From Pseudomonas nabeulensis (GTDB lineage Bacteria > Pseudomonadota > Gammaproteobacteria > Pseudomonadales > Pseudomonadaceae): a stretch of 64,000 nt of DNA. The notes under the pieces are model-generated. The model was not told the DNA's origin. It saw nothing but the letters and a program-made list of their open reading frames with translations, and did no database searches. The translations under genes were made by a program, and so were the position numbers. Where the stretch lies: positions 102,462 to 166,461 of the forward strand of contig NZ_QUZT01000005.1 of the NCBI RefSeq assembly GCF_004682045.1. Reading direction: 5' to 3'. Below, piece after piece: positions 45,134-53,901 of the stretch (its first letter is position 1; the number at the start of each line of letters is the position of its first letter).

Positions 45134-46020
45134 GGTTGACGCTCCAGCAATTTAAGGCCCACCCAATAACGGGCGAATTGATACGCGCAACGGCCGTTGC
45201 GGTTGCCACGCCCGGTCGCCCAGCGCACGGCGAGAATGTCCAGGGCTTCATCACGTTGCCACTGCAAACCGGCCTTGCTGGCCAGTTCGCCGATCCAGTG
45301 TTCGACCACATCCAGAAAGTGTTCCTGGCTGAACGGGTAGAACGACAGCCACAGGCCAAAACGGTCGGACAAGGCAATCTTGTCTTCCACCGCTTCGCTG
45401 GGGTGCAGTTCACCGTCGACGCGCTTCCATTTTTCGTTGTCGCTCTGGTTTTCCGGCACCAGGTGGCGGCGGTTGGAAGTGGCATACAACAAGACGTTTT
45501 CCGGCGCCTGCTCCAGGGAGCCGTCCAATACGCTCTTGAGCACGCGGTAGTCGCCCTCGCCCGCTTCGAACGAAAGGTCATCGCAGAACAGGATGAAACG
45601 CTGGGGCAGCTTGAGCAGTTGCTCGACCACGCGCGGCAGGTCGGCCAGGTGGTCACGTTCGATCTCGATCAAGCGCAAACCCGCCTTGGCGTGCTGGGCC
45701 AGTAAGGCACGTACCATGGACGATTTGCCGGTGCCGCGCGATCCCCACAGCAGCGCGTGGTTGGCGGGCAAGCCATCGAGAAATTGTTGGGTGTTGCGAG
45801 CCAGTTGCTCGCGTTGCTTGTCCACGCCGATCAGGTCGGACAGGCGCATGTCCAGGCTCACGTCCAGCGGCAACAGGAAACCACTGCGGCCTTCTCGCTG
45901 CCAGCGGGCGGCCAGGCACTGGTTCCAGTCGATGGCTGGGCGCAGCGCGGGCAACAAGGGCTCCAGGCGGGCGAGCACGGCGTCGGCGCGCTCGAGAAAG
46001 GCATTCAATCGACTATCCAC
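45130..46020 (-). CDS. AAA-type ATPase, DUF815 family
   Basis: A 296-residue ATPase. Walker A is LLWGSRGTGKSSMVRAL near residue 80. Walker B is RFILFCDDLSFEAGEGDYR near residue 130. The sensor-1-like LLYATSNRRHLVPE is near 165, and DRFGLWLSFYPFSQEHFL near 205. This matches DUF815, an AAA family of unknown function. The GTG start at 46020 is backed by AGAGGA 9 bases upstream; the longer ATG frame adds 21 residues and is less likely. It overlaps the msrC gene by 4 bases. Confidence 0.87.
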   Translation of the reverse strand: MDSRLNAFLERADAVLARLEPLLPALRPAIDWNQCLAARWQREGRSGFLLPLDVSLDMRLSDLIGVDKQREQLARNTQQFLDGLPANHALLWGSRGTGKSSMVRALLAQHAKAGLRLIEIERDHLADLPRVVEQLLKLPQRFILFCDDLSFEAGEGDYRVLKSVLDGSLEQAPENVLLYATSNRRHLVPENQSDNEKWKRVDGELHPSEAVEDKIALSDRFGLWLSFYPFSQEHFLDVVEHWIGELASKAGLQWQRDEALDILAVRWATGRGNRNGRCAYQFARYWVGLKLLERQP

Positions 46021-46169
46021 GATGATTCCTCTGGCAAGTTCTTGCAAAAGATGGCGTATTGGCAACCCTGCGGCAGACCGCACCAGGTTGCGTAAAAAAA
46101 CGATTCATGCCGGGCAGGCCAGAGCCTGTGGATGTTCAGCTATGCTTGCCGGGCGAAGGGAAACGTGAA

Positions 46170-48494
46170 GTGGCTCAACACTCGATGGATATCAAGTTCG
46201 CCCACCGCTTGTCTTATAAACAAGCCAGATTGACTGTGCTGGTCGGTTTCGTCTTGGGAACCTTGCTCAGCCTGATCCAAATCGGCATTGATTATGCCAG
46301 CGAAGACGCATCCATCAACCGTGAAATTACGTCGCTGCTGGAAATCAGCCATAACCCCGCGTCACGCATCGCCTACAACATCGACGCCGAACTGGCCCAG
46401 GAACTGACCCTGGGCCTGTTGCGCTCTCCCGCCATCATTCACGCGCGGTTGATCGACAACAATGGCGTGGTGCTGGCCGATGTCGACCGACCACGCAAGG
46501 AAAGCACCTACCGCCCCATCAGCGACTTCCTGTTTGGGGCCAATCGTGAGTTTGAAGATCGCCTGTTCCTGAGCCATATGCCCAACGATTCCCTCGGCGT
46601 GTTGCGCCTTGACGTCGACACCTACGCCTTTGGCAGCCGTTTTTTGCACCGTGCCGAGATCACCCTGCTCAATGGCTTTGCCCGCAGCCTGCTACTGACC
46701 GGCATCTTGCTGGCGCTGTTCTACGTCATGCTGACCCAACCGCTGGTGCGCATTATTCGTGAACTGAGCAACCGCAAACAGGCGCGCCTGGACTGCCCGC
46801 CAGGGCACGAACATGACGAAATCGGCGTGCTGGTCAGCGTCGCCAACCAGCAGTTTGAAAACATGGAGACCGAAATCCAGCAGCGCCGTCACGCCGAGGA
46901 TCGGCTGACCGAGTACCTGGGCCAACTGGAAAACATCGTTTCCGCCCGCACGCTTGAACTAAAAACCAGCAACCAGCGCCTGAGCCAGTCCAATGACGAG
47001 CTGGAAGCAGCGAAAATGAATGCACTGAGCATGGCCCAGGCGCGGGCAGCGTTCCTGGCCAACATGAGCCATGAAATCCGCACTCCGCTCAACGGGCTGT
47101 TGGGCATGATTGCCTTGTCACTGGACAGCCCGCTGAACGCCGAACAACGCCAGCAACTCTCCATCGCTCATGATTCGGGCAAGGTGCTGGTGGAATTGCT
47201 CAACGATATCCTCGACCTGTCCAAGTTCGACGCCGGCCAGTTGGAACTGGAGCGCATCCCATTCGATTTGGGGGCACAAGTGGAAGACACGGCCAACCTG
47301 CTATCGCAGAACGCCGCGCCGGACGTCGAGCTGACCTGCCTGATCGACCCGCAGTTTCCCGCTCAGGTACTGGGCGACCCGACCCGTGTGCGGCAAATCG
47401 TCAGCAACCTGTTGTCCAACGCCTTGAAGTTCACCCGTTTTGGTCGGGTGGATGTGCGCCTCAGTAGCACCGAGGGTCGGGTGCGCATTGAAGTGTGTGA
47501 CACCGGCATTGGCATCGCGCAGGAAGCCCAGGTGAAGATTTTCCAACCGTTCACCCAAGCCGGTGCCGGTATCACTCGCCAGTTCGGTGGCACGGGACTG
47601 GGCCTGGCACTGACCCACAACCTGTGCGAGGCCATGAAGGGCCGCTTGAGCATCAGTTCAGAAGTGGGCTTTGGCAGCCAGTTCTGTGCCGAACTGCCGC
47701 TGCCGACCCATTTGCCAGCTGTGCGGCTGGCACCGCTCAAAGGCGAAGTGATCGCCATCACCAACGCCGACAGTGGCCTGACAGAACTGCTCACCACCCT
47801 GCTGCCCCACTGGGGGCTGACACCGCGTTGTTACTCGCGTGACGAAGACATCGGCGGGCAAACTCCGGACTTATTGATCACCGACTGCCCGCAATGCCTG
47901 TTCCGTCTAAGGCCCACCCTTACTGCGCCGATTCTGCTGGTCACCGCCTATGGCAATTTCATGCCCAGTGAAGAGGTGGCAGCCCTGATGCCATTGCAGC
48001 AACAGGCGCGTCCCTTGAGCCGCAACGCGCTGTACCAGATCCTGCAACGCAATTTACGCAGCGATACGCAACTGATCCTCGACCCCATCCAAATGGAAGC
48101 CGCACCCCTGGCCCATCGGGCGCGCATCCTGCTGGTGGAGGACAACCCGGTCAACCAACTGGTGGCCAAGGGCATGCTGAGCAAACTGGGGTGTGAGGTG
48201 ATCGTGGCGGCGCACGGCGGCGAGGCGCTTAAGTTCCTGGAGGAACAACCCTTCGACCTGGTGTTGATGGACTGCAACATGCCGGTGATGGATGGCTACG
48301 AGGCCAGCCGGCAGATTCGTCGCAGCGGGCGCTGGCCGGACCTGCCGATCGTGGCCTTGACCGCCAACGCCCTGTCGGAAGAACGTGAGCGTTGTCGGGC
48401 GGCAGGCATGAATGATTACCTGGCCAAGCCATTCCGACGCGAAGAACTAAAGGGCCTGCTGGACGTGTGGGTGCCGACGACGACCCGTCTTTGA
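46170..48494 (+). CDS. Hybrid sensor histidine kinase (membrane-bound, REC at C terminus)
   Basis: A 774-residue kinase from a GTG with GAAGGG upstream; ATG at 46185 is an alternative. Two membrane helices (about residues 20-40 and 172-190) enclose a periplasmic sensor. A HAMP-like region, coiled coil and HisKA with His301 in [13 protein letters not shown] follow. Then come HATPase (IVSNLLSNALKFTRFG, CDTGIGIAQ, GGTGLGLAL), a degenerate receiver-like spacer (about 540-630), and a true receiver with Asp701 in LVLMDCNMPVMDG. Its H-box DNA reads CTCAACGGGCTG and lacks the attachment site used by the element. No partner regulator is adjacent. Confidence 0.9.
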   Translation: MAQHSMDIKFAHRLSYKQARLTVLVGFVLGTLLSLIQIGIDYASEDASINREITSLLEISHNPASRIAYNIDAELAQELTLGLLRSPAIIHARLIDNNGVVLADVDRPRKESTYRPISDFLFGANREFEDRLFLSHMPNDSLGVLRLDVDTYAFGSRFLHRAEITLLNGFARSLLLTGILLALFYVMLTQPLVRIIRELSNRKQARLDCPPGHEHDEIGVLVSVANQQFENMETEIQQRRHAEDRLTEYLGQLENIVSARTLELKTSNQRLSQSNDELEAAKMNALSMAQARAAFLANMSHEIRTPLNGLLGMIALSLDSPLNAEQRQQLSIAHDSGKVLVELLNDILDLSKFDAGQLELERIPFDLGAQVEDTANLLSQNAAPDVELTCLIDPQFPAQVLGDPTRVRQIVSNLLSNALKFTRFGRVDVRLSSTEGRVRIEVCDTGIGIAQEAQVKIFQPFTQAGAGITRQFGGTGLGLALTHNLCEAMKGRLSISSEVGFGSQFCAELPLPTHLPAVRLAPLKGEVIAITNADSGLTELLTTLLPHWGLTPRCYSRDEDIGGQTPDLLITDCPQCLFRLRPTLTAPILLVTAYGNFMPSEEVAALMPLQQQARPLSRNALYQILQRNLRSDTQLILDPIQMEAAPLAHRARILLVEDNPVNQLVAKGMLSKLGCEVIVAAHGGEALKFLEEQPFDLVLMDCNMPVMDGYEASRQIRRSGRWPDLPIVALTANALSEERERCRAAGMNDYLAKPFRREELKGLLDVWVPTTTRL

Positions 48495-48530
48495 TCTGGC
48501 TACATGGATGCCCCGAGGCCCGGGGCACGC

Positions 48531-49016
48531 TCATTTGAGCAGGGTTTCGATCTCTCGGGTGAGGTCCTGGGGCTTGGTAGTCGGGGCAAAACGCTTGACC
48601 ACCTGACCGTCGCGGCCAATCAGAAACTTGGTGAAATTCCACTTGATGCCTTTGGAACCCAGCAAGCCCGGCGCCTGCTTTTTCAACTGCACGAACAAGG
48701 GGTGGGCATCGCTGCCGTTGACATCGATCTTCTTGAACAGCGGGAAACTGACACCAAAGTTCAGCTCGCAGAACTCGGAAATCGCGCCCTCATTGCCGGG
48801 CTCTTGCTTGCCAAATTGGTTGCAGGGGAAGCCCAGCACCACCAGCCCCTGGTCCTTGTACTGCTGCCATAGCTGCTCCAGGCCCTTGTATTGCGGGGTG
48901 AAACCGCATTTGCTGGCCGTGTTGACCACCAAAATGGCCTTGCCGTCGAAATCGGCCAAGGTCTTTTGCTCACCCTTGATGGTGGTGCAAGGGATGCTCA
49001 GCAGGTTTTCACTCAT
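48531..49016 (-). CDS. Glutathione peroxidase family protein
   Basis: A thiol peroxidase of 161 residues. Peroxidatic Cys37 lies in VNTASKCGFTPQYKGLE. The resolving region LGFPCNQFGKQEPG is near residue 70 and the catalytic KWNFTKFLI near residue 125 (with Trp and Asn). It contains cysteine rather than selenocysteine, and family members with this pattern usually use thioredoxin. The start MSENLL was chosen by alignment with typical family length. Confidence 0.94.
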   Translation of the reverse strand: MSENLLSIPCTTIKGEQKTLADFDGKAILVVNTASKCGFTPQYKGLEQLWQQYKDQGLVVLGFPCNQFGKQEPGNEGAISEFCELNFGVSFPLFKKIDVNGSDAHPLFVQLKKQAPGLLGSKGIKWNFTKFLIGRDGQVVKRFAPTTKPQDLTREIETLLK

Positions 49017-49116
49017 GGCAATGTCTCGAAGGGACGATGAAAGGAAAACATAGCGCCCCATTAAATGGCGCACAATTTAATTGATCAGAATGATGACTTG
49101 GCATCATCTCTAATCA

Positions 49117-49146
49117 CTGCGGGAGCGAGCTTGTTCGCTCCCGCAG
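49117..49146. repeat. Short palindrome between gpx and msrB
   Basis: CTGCGGGAGCGAGC-TTGT followed by its complement, a 30-base near-perfect palindrome. A single REP-type element that could end the msrB transcript. Confidence 0.7.
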
Positions 49147-49150
49147 GTAT

Positions 49151-49543
49151 TTATCGAGGCACGAAGTCCAGGCAGACCGAGTTGATGCAATACCGCAACC
49201 CCGTCGGCGGTGGGCCGTCCGGAAACACATGCCCCAGGTGCGCATCGCACTTGGCGCAGGTGACTTCGGTGCGGATCATGCCGTGGCTGACGTCACGGAT
49301 CTCGATCATCGCGCGCTCGGCAATCGGCTCGTAGAAGCTGGGCCAGCCGCAGCCAGCATCGAATTTGGTCTTGGAGTCGAACAACGGCTCGTTGCAGCAA
49401 ATGCAATGGTAGACGCCATCGGCAGTGGTGGCGTTGTACTTGCCGGAAAACGGGCGCTCGGTGCCTTTGAGGCGGCACACCTGGTACTGCGCCGGGTCGA
49501 GCATGTCCTGCCATTCCTGAAGGGATTTCTGCAACTTTTCCAT
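49151..49543 (-). CDS. msrB: Peptide-methionine (R)-S-oxide reductase MsrB
   Basis: Repairs oxidised methionine in proteins. It has 130 residues from MEKLQKSL. Zinc cysteines are CICC (47, 50) and CAKC (96, 99). The active-site Cys119 lies in [22 protein letters not shown] and [14 protein letters not shown] are family signatures. It is divergent from alaA. Confidence 0.95.
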   Translation of the reverse strand: MEKLQKSLQEWQDMLDPAQYQVCRLKGTERPFSGKYNATTADGVYHCICCNEPLFDSKTKFDAGCGWPSFYEPIAERAMIEIRDVSHGMIRTEVTCAKCDAHLGHVFPDGPPPTGLRYCINSVCLDFVPR

Positions 49544-49726
49544 CGGTACACCTCGGCAACTGAAAAACCCTGATCTGTATCTTTTCCGTAGATCAGGTGG
49601 CACGTATGATTGCGCCTCTTCAAAACGCCAGTCTGGCACCCGCGCTATCGGCATTCAAACGTATTTATTTCACAGTACGATAGTGCCCCTACCGTCTGGA
49701 TCGTTCATTTTCAGGATCACACCGCC

Positions 49727-50938
49727 ATGCAGGTCAGCAAATCGAACAAGCTCGCCAACGTCTGCTACGACATTCGCGGCCCAGTGCTCAAGCACGCCAA
49801 ACGCCTGGAAGAGGAAGGCCACCGCATCCTCAAGCTGAACATTGGCAACCCGGCGCCTTTTGGTTTCGAAGCGCCGGACGAGATACTCCAGGACGTGATC
49901 CGCAACCTGCCCACCGCCCAAGGCTACAGCGACTCCAAGGGCTTGTTCAGCGCGCGCAAAGCCGTCATGCAGTACTACCAGCAAAAGCAGGTAGAAGGCG
50001 TCGGCATCGAAGACATCTACCTGGGCAATGGCGTGTCCGAGTTGATCGTGATGTCCATGCAGGCCCTGCTCAACAACGGTGACGAAGTGCTGGTGCCTGC
50101 GCCGGACTACCCGTTGTGGACCGCGGCCGTGACCCTCGCCGGTGGCCACCCGGTGCACTACCTGTGTGACGAAGGCGCCGACTGGTTCCCGGACCTGGCC
50201 GACATCAAGGCCAAGATCACTCCGAACACCAAGGCCCTGGTGATCATCAACCCGAACAACCCTACCGGCGCGGTGTATTCCAAGGAAGTGCTGCTGGGCA
50301 TGCTTGAACTGGCGCGCCAGCACAACCTGGTGGTGTTCTCCGACGAGATCTACGACAAGATCCTCTACGATGACGCCGTGCACGTGTGCACCGCCTCCCT
50401 GGCGCCGGACTTGCTGTGCCTGACCTTCAACGGCCTGTCCAAGTCCTACCGCGTGGCGGGTTTCCGCTCTGGCTGGATTGCCATTTCCGGTCCCAAGCAC
50501 AACGCCCAGAGCTACATCGAAGGCATCGACATGCTGGCCAACATGCGCCTGTGTGCCAACGTGCCGAGCCAACACGCGATCCAGACCGCCCTCGGCGGCT
50601 ACCAGAGCATCAACGACCTGGTATTGCCCCAGGGCCGCCTGCTGGAGCAACGCAACCGTACGTGGGAGTTGCTCAACGCGATTCCGGGTGTCAGCTGCGT
50701 GAAGCCTATGGGCGCGCTCTACGCCTTCCCGCGCATCGACCCGAAAGTTTGCCCGATCCTCAACGACGAGAAGTTCGTGCTCGACTTGCTGTTGTCGGAA
50801 AAACTGCTGGTGGTCCAGGGCACCGCGTTCAACTGGCCGTGGCCGGATCACTTCCGCGTGGTGACATTGCCGCGCGTGGATGACCTGGACATGGCCATTG
50901 GTCGCATCGGCAACTTCCTCAAGTCCTATCGCCAGTAA
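49727..50938 (+). CDS. alaA: Alanine aminotransferase (AlaA-like, class I/II)
   Basis: PLP-dependent aminotransferase of 403 residues making alanine from pyruvate and glutamate. Signatures are LNIGNPAPFGFEAPDE near residue 35, GVSELIVMSMQAL near 106, INPNNPTGAVYS near 174, FSDEIYDKI, and the PLP lysine in FNGLSKSYRVAGFRSGW near 240. The ATG at 49727 fits the family N terminus (MQVSKSNKLANVCYDIRGPV). A long perfect inverted repeat follows the stop. Confidence 0.92.
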   Translation: MQVSKSNKLANVCYDIRGPVLKHAKRLEEEGHRILKLNIGNPAPFGFEAPDEILQDVIRNLPTAQGYSDSKGLFSARKAVMQYYQQKQVEGVGIEDIYLGNGVSELIVMSMQALLNNGDEVLVPAPDYPLWTAAVTLAGGHPVHYLCDEGADWFPDLADIKAKITPNTKALVIINPNNPTGAVYSKEVLLGMLELARQHNLVVFSDEIYDKILYDDAVHVCTASLAPDLLCLTFNGLSKSYRVAGFRSGWIAISGPKHNAQSYIEGIDMLANMRLCANVPSQHAIQTALGGYQSINDLVLPQGRLLEQRNRTWELLNAIPGVSCVKPMGALYAFPRIDPKVCPILNDEKFVLDLLLSEKLLVVQGTAFNWPWPDHFRVVTLPRVDDLDMAIGRIGNFLKSYRQ

Positions 50939-50947
50939 CGGATGTAT

Positions 50948-50978
50948 CGCTGTACGACCGACAATCGGTCGTACAGCG
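50948..50978. promoter_or_regulatory. Perfect 14-bp inverted repeat after alaA
   Basis: Arms CGCTGTACGACCGA and its complement surround CAA. No T-tract follows. It may stabilise the alaA mRNA end or act as a regulator site. Confidence 0.6.
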
Positions 50979-51169
50979 AGTATCTGGCAACACTTCTCTG
51001 GCCTACCCTGCCCCTTTCGCGTTACCGACGTACGCTTGGTCACGTTCCCCCTATAATTACAGGGCCGCAAGGCAGTCGCATGCCGATCAAGCCGCCTTTG
51101 GCGTGTCGGAAAAGCCCTTCAAGGCTCTACATTCATGCTGTAGGACACAGTTTGAAATAGTCGCCCGGT

Positions 51170-51198
51170 TGAATCACCCCATGCGGCACCTTATATAC
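51170..51198 (+). promoter_or_regulatory. Candidate htpX promoter
   Basis: TTGAAT, 17-base spacer, TATATA about 50 bases before the htpX ATG. The CACCCCAT inside the spacer resembles part of a heat-shock -10 (CCCCAT), but a correctly spaced sigma-32 pair was not confirmed. The rest of the 304-base gap (50939-51242) holds only the inverted repeat above. Confidence 0.5.
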
Positions 51199-51242
51199 CC
51201 CGCAGTACGCGACATATTAAGCATGAGGAGAACTCTACAACC

Positions 51243-52130
51243 ATGATGCGCATCCTGCTGTTCTTGGCCACTAACCTGGCGGTCGTGCTGATTGCCAGCA
51301 TCACCCTGAGCCTCTTTGGCTTCAACGGGTTCATGGCGGCCAACGGGGTTGATCTCAACCTCAATCAGCTGCTGATTTTCTGTGCGGTCTTTGGTTTTGC
51401 CGGCTCGCTGTTCTCGCTGTTCATCTCCAAGTGGATGGCGAAGATGAGCACCAGCACCCAGATCATCACCCAACCACGCACCCGCCATGAACAATGGCTG
51501 ATGCAAACCGTGGAGCAGTTGTCTCGAGAAGCAGGCATCAAAATGCCCGAGGTGGGGATTTTCCCTGCCTACGAGGCCAACGCCTTCGCCACGGGCTGGA
51601 ACAAGAACGACGCGCTCGTTGCCGTCAGCCAAGGGCTTCTGGAGCGTTTTTCGCCAGATGAAGTCAAGGCGGTGCTGGCACACGAAATCGGCCACGTAGC
51701 CAACGGCGACATGGTCACCCTGGCGCTGGTGCAGGGCGTGGTGAACACCTTCGTGATGTTCTTCGCCCGGATCATCGGTAACTTTGTCGACAAGGTGATC
51801 TTCAAGAACGAAGAAGGCCGCGGCATTGCCTACTTCGTGGCAACGATCTTTGCCGAAGTGATCCTTGGCTTCCTGGCCAGCGCGATCGTGATGTGGTTCT
51901 CGCGTAAACGTGAGTTCCGTGCAGACGAAGCCGGTGCGCGCCTGGCGGGCACCAACGCGATGATCGGTGCGCTGCAACGCTTGCGCTCGGAACAAGGCCT
52001 GCCGGTGCATATGCCGGACAGCCTGACCGCCTTCGGTATCAACGGCGGTATCAAGCAGGGCCTGGCGCGCATGTTCATGAGCCACCCGCCGCTGGAAGAG
52101 CGGATTGACGCACTGCGTCGTCGGGGCTGA
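51243..52130 (+). CDS. htpX: Membrane zinc metalloprotease HtpX
   Basis: Heat-shock inner-membrane protease of quality control, 295 residues. The zinc site is HEIGH at residues 147-151 in [13 protein letters not shown], with the third ligand in [13 protein letters not shown] near residue 222. Two N-terminal and two central membrane helices are visible. The ATG follows AGGAGA. A strong terminator follows. Confidence 0.95.
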   Translation: MMRILLFLATNLAVVLIASITLSLFGFNGFMAANGVDLNLNQLLIFCAVFGFAGSLFSLFISKWMAKMSTSTQIITQPRTRHEQWLMQTVEQLSREAGIKMPEVGIFPAYEANAFATGWNKNDALVAVSQGLLERFSPDEVKAVLAHEIGHVANGDMVTLALVQGVVNTFVMFFARIIGNFVDKVIFKNEEGRGIAYFVATIFAEVILGFLASAIVMWFSRKREFRADEAGARLAGTNAMIGALQRLRSEQGLPVHMPDSLTAFGINGGIKQGLARMFMSHPPLEERIDALRRRG

Positions 52131-52143
52131 TAGCGATAAACAC

Positions 52144-52174
52144 AAAAAAGGGGCGATCTGATCGCCCCTTTTTT
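52144..52174. terminator. Bidirectional terminator between htpX and tpm
   Basis: Dyad AAAAAAGGGGCGAT-CTG-ATCGCCCCTTTTTT with A and T runs on both sides. It serves the convergent genes. Confidence 0.93.
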
Positions 52175-52181
52175 ATGCCCG

Positions 52182-52838
52182 TCACACATGTGCCAATTGG
52201 TAGACCCGCTCCTCCAGCCGCGTAACGCCGTCCTGCACAAATTTCCAGCTGTCGCCCAGGATGTCTTGCGTCTCCAACACGGCCAAAGACCAACACTCCC
52301 CCATCAACACCCTGACCTCGGCATCCGCGACCGCAAACGGCGGACCGGCCTTTTGTGTCTGGTCGTAGTCGAGGGTGATCAACAGCCCCTGGCAGCCGGG
52401 CCGAAGGAATGTATTCAGGTGCTCGGTGTACTGCGCCCGCATCAATGGCGGCAACGCGATCAAGGCAGCACGGTCATAGAGCGCCGTGCAATCGGCGAGT
52501 GCTTGTGCGTCCAAGGCTAAGAAATCACCGCACCAGATCTCGATCGAATCCGCTTGGTAGACCTTGAACACACCTTGCTGACGGATACGCGGTGTCAGGT
52601 TCTGCTCACTGAAGAACGACTCGACGGCCTGCTCCGACAGCTCCACGCCCATCACCCGATGCCCCTGACTGGCCAGCCACATCAGGTCCAGGCTCTTGCC
52701 ACACAACGGCACCAAGACCTTGGCGCCCTCGGCCAACCGCAACTGCGGCCAATGCCGTTGTACGTAAGGGTTGACGTCAGGCAAGTGAAAACCGATCTGA
52801 TTGCGCGCCCAGCGGTCCTGCCAAAATTCAGGCTCCAT
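52182..52838 (-). CDS. tpm: Thiopurine S-methyltransferase
   Basis: SAM-dependent methyltransferase, in pseudomonads linked to tellurite and selenium methylation. It has 218 residues from MEPEFWQDRWARNQIGFHLPDVNP, the family N terminus. SAM site KVLVPLCGKSLDLMWLASQGHRVMGVELS is near residue 40, and YDRAALIALPP near residue 125. It is divergent from the dioxygenase gene. Confidence 0.94.
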   Translation of the reverse strand: MEPEFWQDRWARNQIGFHLPDVNPYVQRHWPQLRLAEGAKVLVPLCGKSLDLMWLASQGHRVMGVELSEQAVESFFSEQNLTPRIRQQGVFKVYQADSIEIWCGDFLALDAQALADCTALYDRAALIALPPLMRAQYTEHLNTFLRPGCQGLLITLDYDQTQKAGPPFAVADAEVRVLMGECWSLAVLETQDILGDSWKFVQDGVTRLEERVYQLAHV

Positions 52839-52941
52839 AGATCCTCCGTAAAATTCGATCAAATCGCGCTAAAACTTATATTAGATTTAGATCAATGATC
52901 TGATTGAAGATGGGCTCATGTTAACGCTCAGGACCCCTATT

Positions 52942-53709
52942 ATGTTCCCTAGCCTGTTTATCTCCCACGGTTCGCCCATGCTCGCCCTGCAACCTGGCGC
53001 CAGCGGCCCGGCCCTCCAGCGATTGGCCGCCGAAATGCCACGTCCGAAGGCGATTGTGGTGGTATCGGCGCACTGGGAAAGCCATGAACTGCTGGTCAGC
53101 GGCGGCACCGCGCCGGAAACCTGGCACGACTTCGGCGGTTTTCCCCGCGAACTGTTTGCCGTGCAATACCCGGCGCCCGGCGATCCGCAGTTGGCCGCCG
53201 AGATTGTCGAAATGCTGCACGCCGATGGCCTCAATGCCCGCGTCGACGAACGTCGCCCCTTCGACCATGGCACTTGGGTGCCACTGTCGCTGATGTACCC
53301 AGAAGCGAATATCCCGGTGGTGCAGGTGTCGCTGCCCAGCCGCATGGGCCCTGCCCTGCAGACCCGGGTCGGGCATGCACTGGCCGGTTTGCGTGAGCAA
53401 GGCGTATTGCTGATCGGTTCTGGCAGCATCACTCACAACCTGGGTGAGCTGGATTGGCACGCAGGACCTGAAAGTATCGAGCCGTGGGCACGGGATTTTC
53501 GGGATTGGGTGGTGGATAGGCTGGCAGCGAATGATGAAAGCGCGCTGCATGACTACCGCCGCCAAGCGCCTCATGCGGTCCGCAGCCATCCCAGTGATGA
53601 GCATCTACTGCCGCTGTACTTTGCACGGGGCGCCGGCGGTGAGTTCAGCGTGGCACATCAGGGGTTCACAATGGGCGCGCTCGGCATGGACATCTACCGC
53701 TTCGGCTGA
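52942..53709 (+). CDS. LigB-type (DODA-like) extradiol dioxygenase family protein
   Basis: A 255-residue protein of the YgiD/4,5-DOPA dioxygenase family. The metal-binding residues are visible in FISHGSPMLAL (His near residue 9), VVVSAHWESHELL (His near 46) and LIGSGSITHNLGELD (His near 167). The ATG at 52942 has an AGGA 10 bases before it; an ATG 24 bases upstream is less fitting. The natural substrate is unknown. Confidence 0.87.
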   Translation: MFPSLFISHGSPMLALQPGASGPALQRLAAEMPRPKAIVVVSAHWESHELLVSGGTAPETWHDFGGFPRELFAVQYPAPGDPQLAAEIVEMLHADGLNARVDERRPFDHGTWVPLSLMYPEANIPVVQVSLPSRMGPALQTRVGHALAGLREQGVLLIGSGSITHNLGELDWHAGPESIEPWARDFRDWVVDRLAANDESALHDYRRQAPHAVRSHPSDEHLLPLYFARGAGGEFSVAHQGFTMGALGMDIYRFG

Positions 53710-53722
53710 CTGCGGTCCAAAT

Positions 53723-53810
53723 GTGGGAGGGGGCTTGCCCCCGATGACGGAGTGTCAGTTAACATCATCTGTGACTGATCCACCGCTATCGGGGGCAAGC
53801 CCCCTCCCAC
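53723..53810. repeat. REPIN doublet after the dioxygenase gene
   Basis: Inverted REP arms (53723-53745 and 53788-53810) with the GGGGGCTTGCCCCC palindrome. Confidence 0.88.
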
Positions 53811-53844
53811 ACTGATTGAGTGGAATCCTAAAAGACAGGCAAAA

Positions 53845-53873
53845 AAAATCCCCGAACCAGTCGGGGATTTTTT
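53845..53873. terminator. Terminator between convergent genes
   Basis: Stem AAAATCCCCGA with TCGGGGATTTT, loop ACCAG, and A and T tracts on each side. It serves the dioxygenase (plus) and helicase (minus) transcripts. Confidence 0.9.
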
Positions 53874-53901
53874 ATGTGCGATCAATCAGCCCAAGGGCCG
53901 A

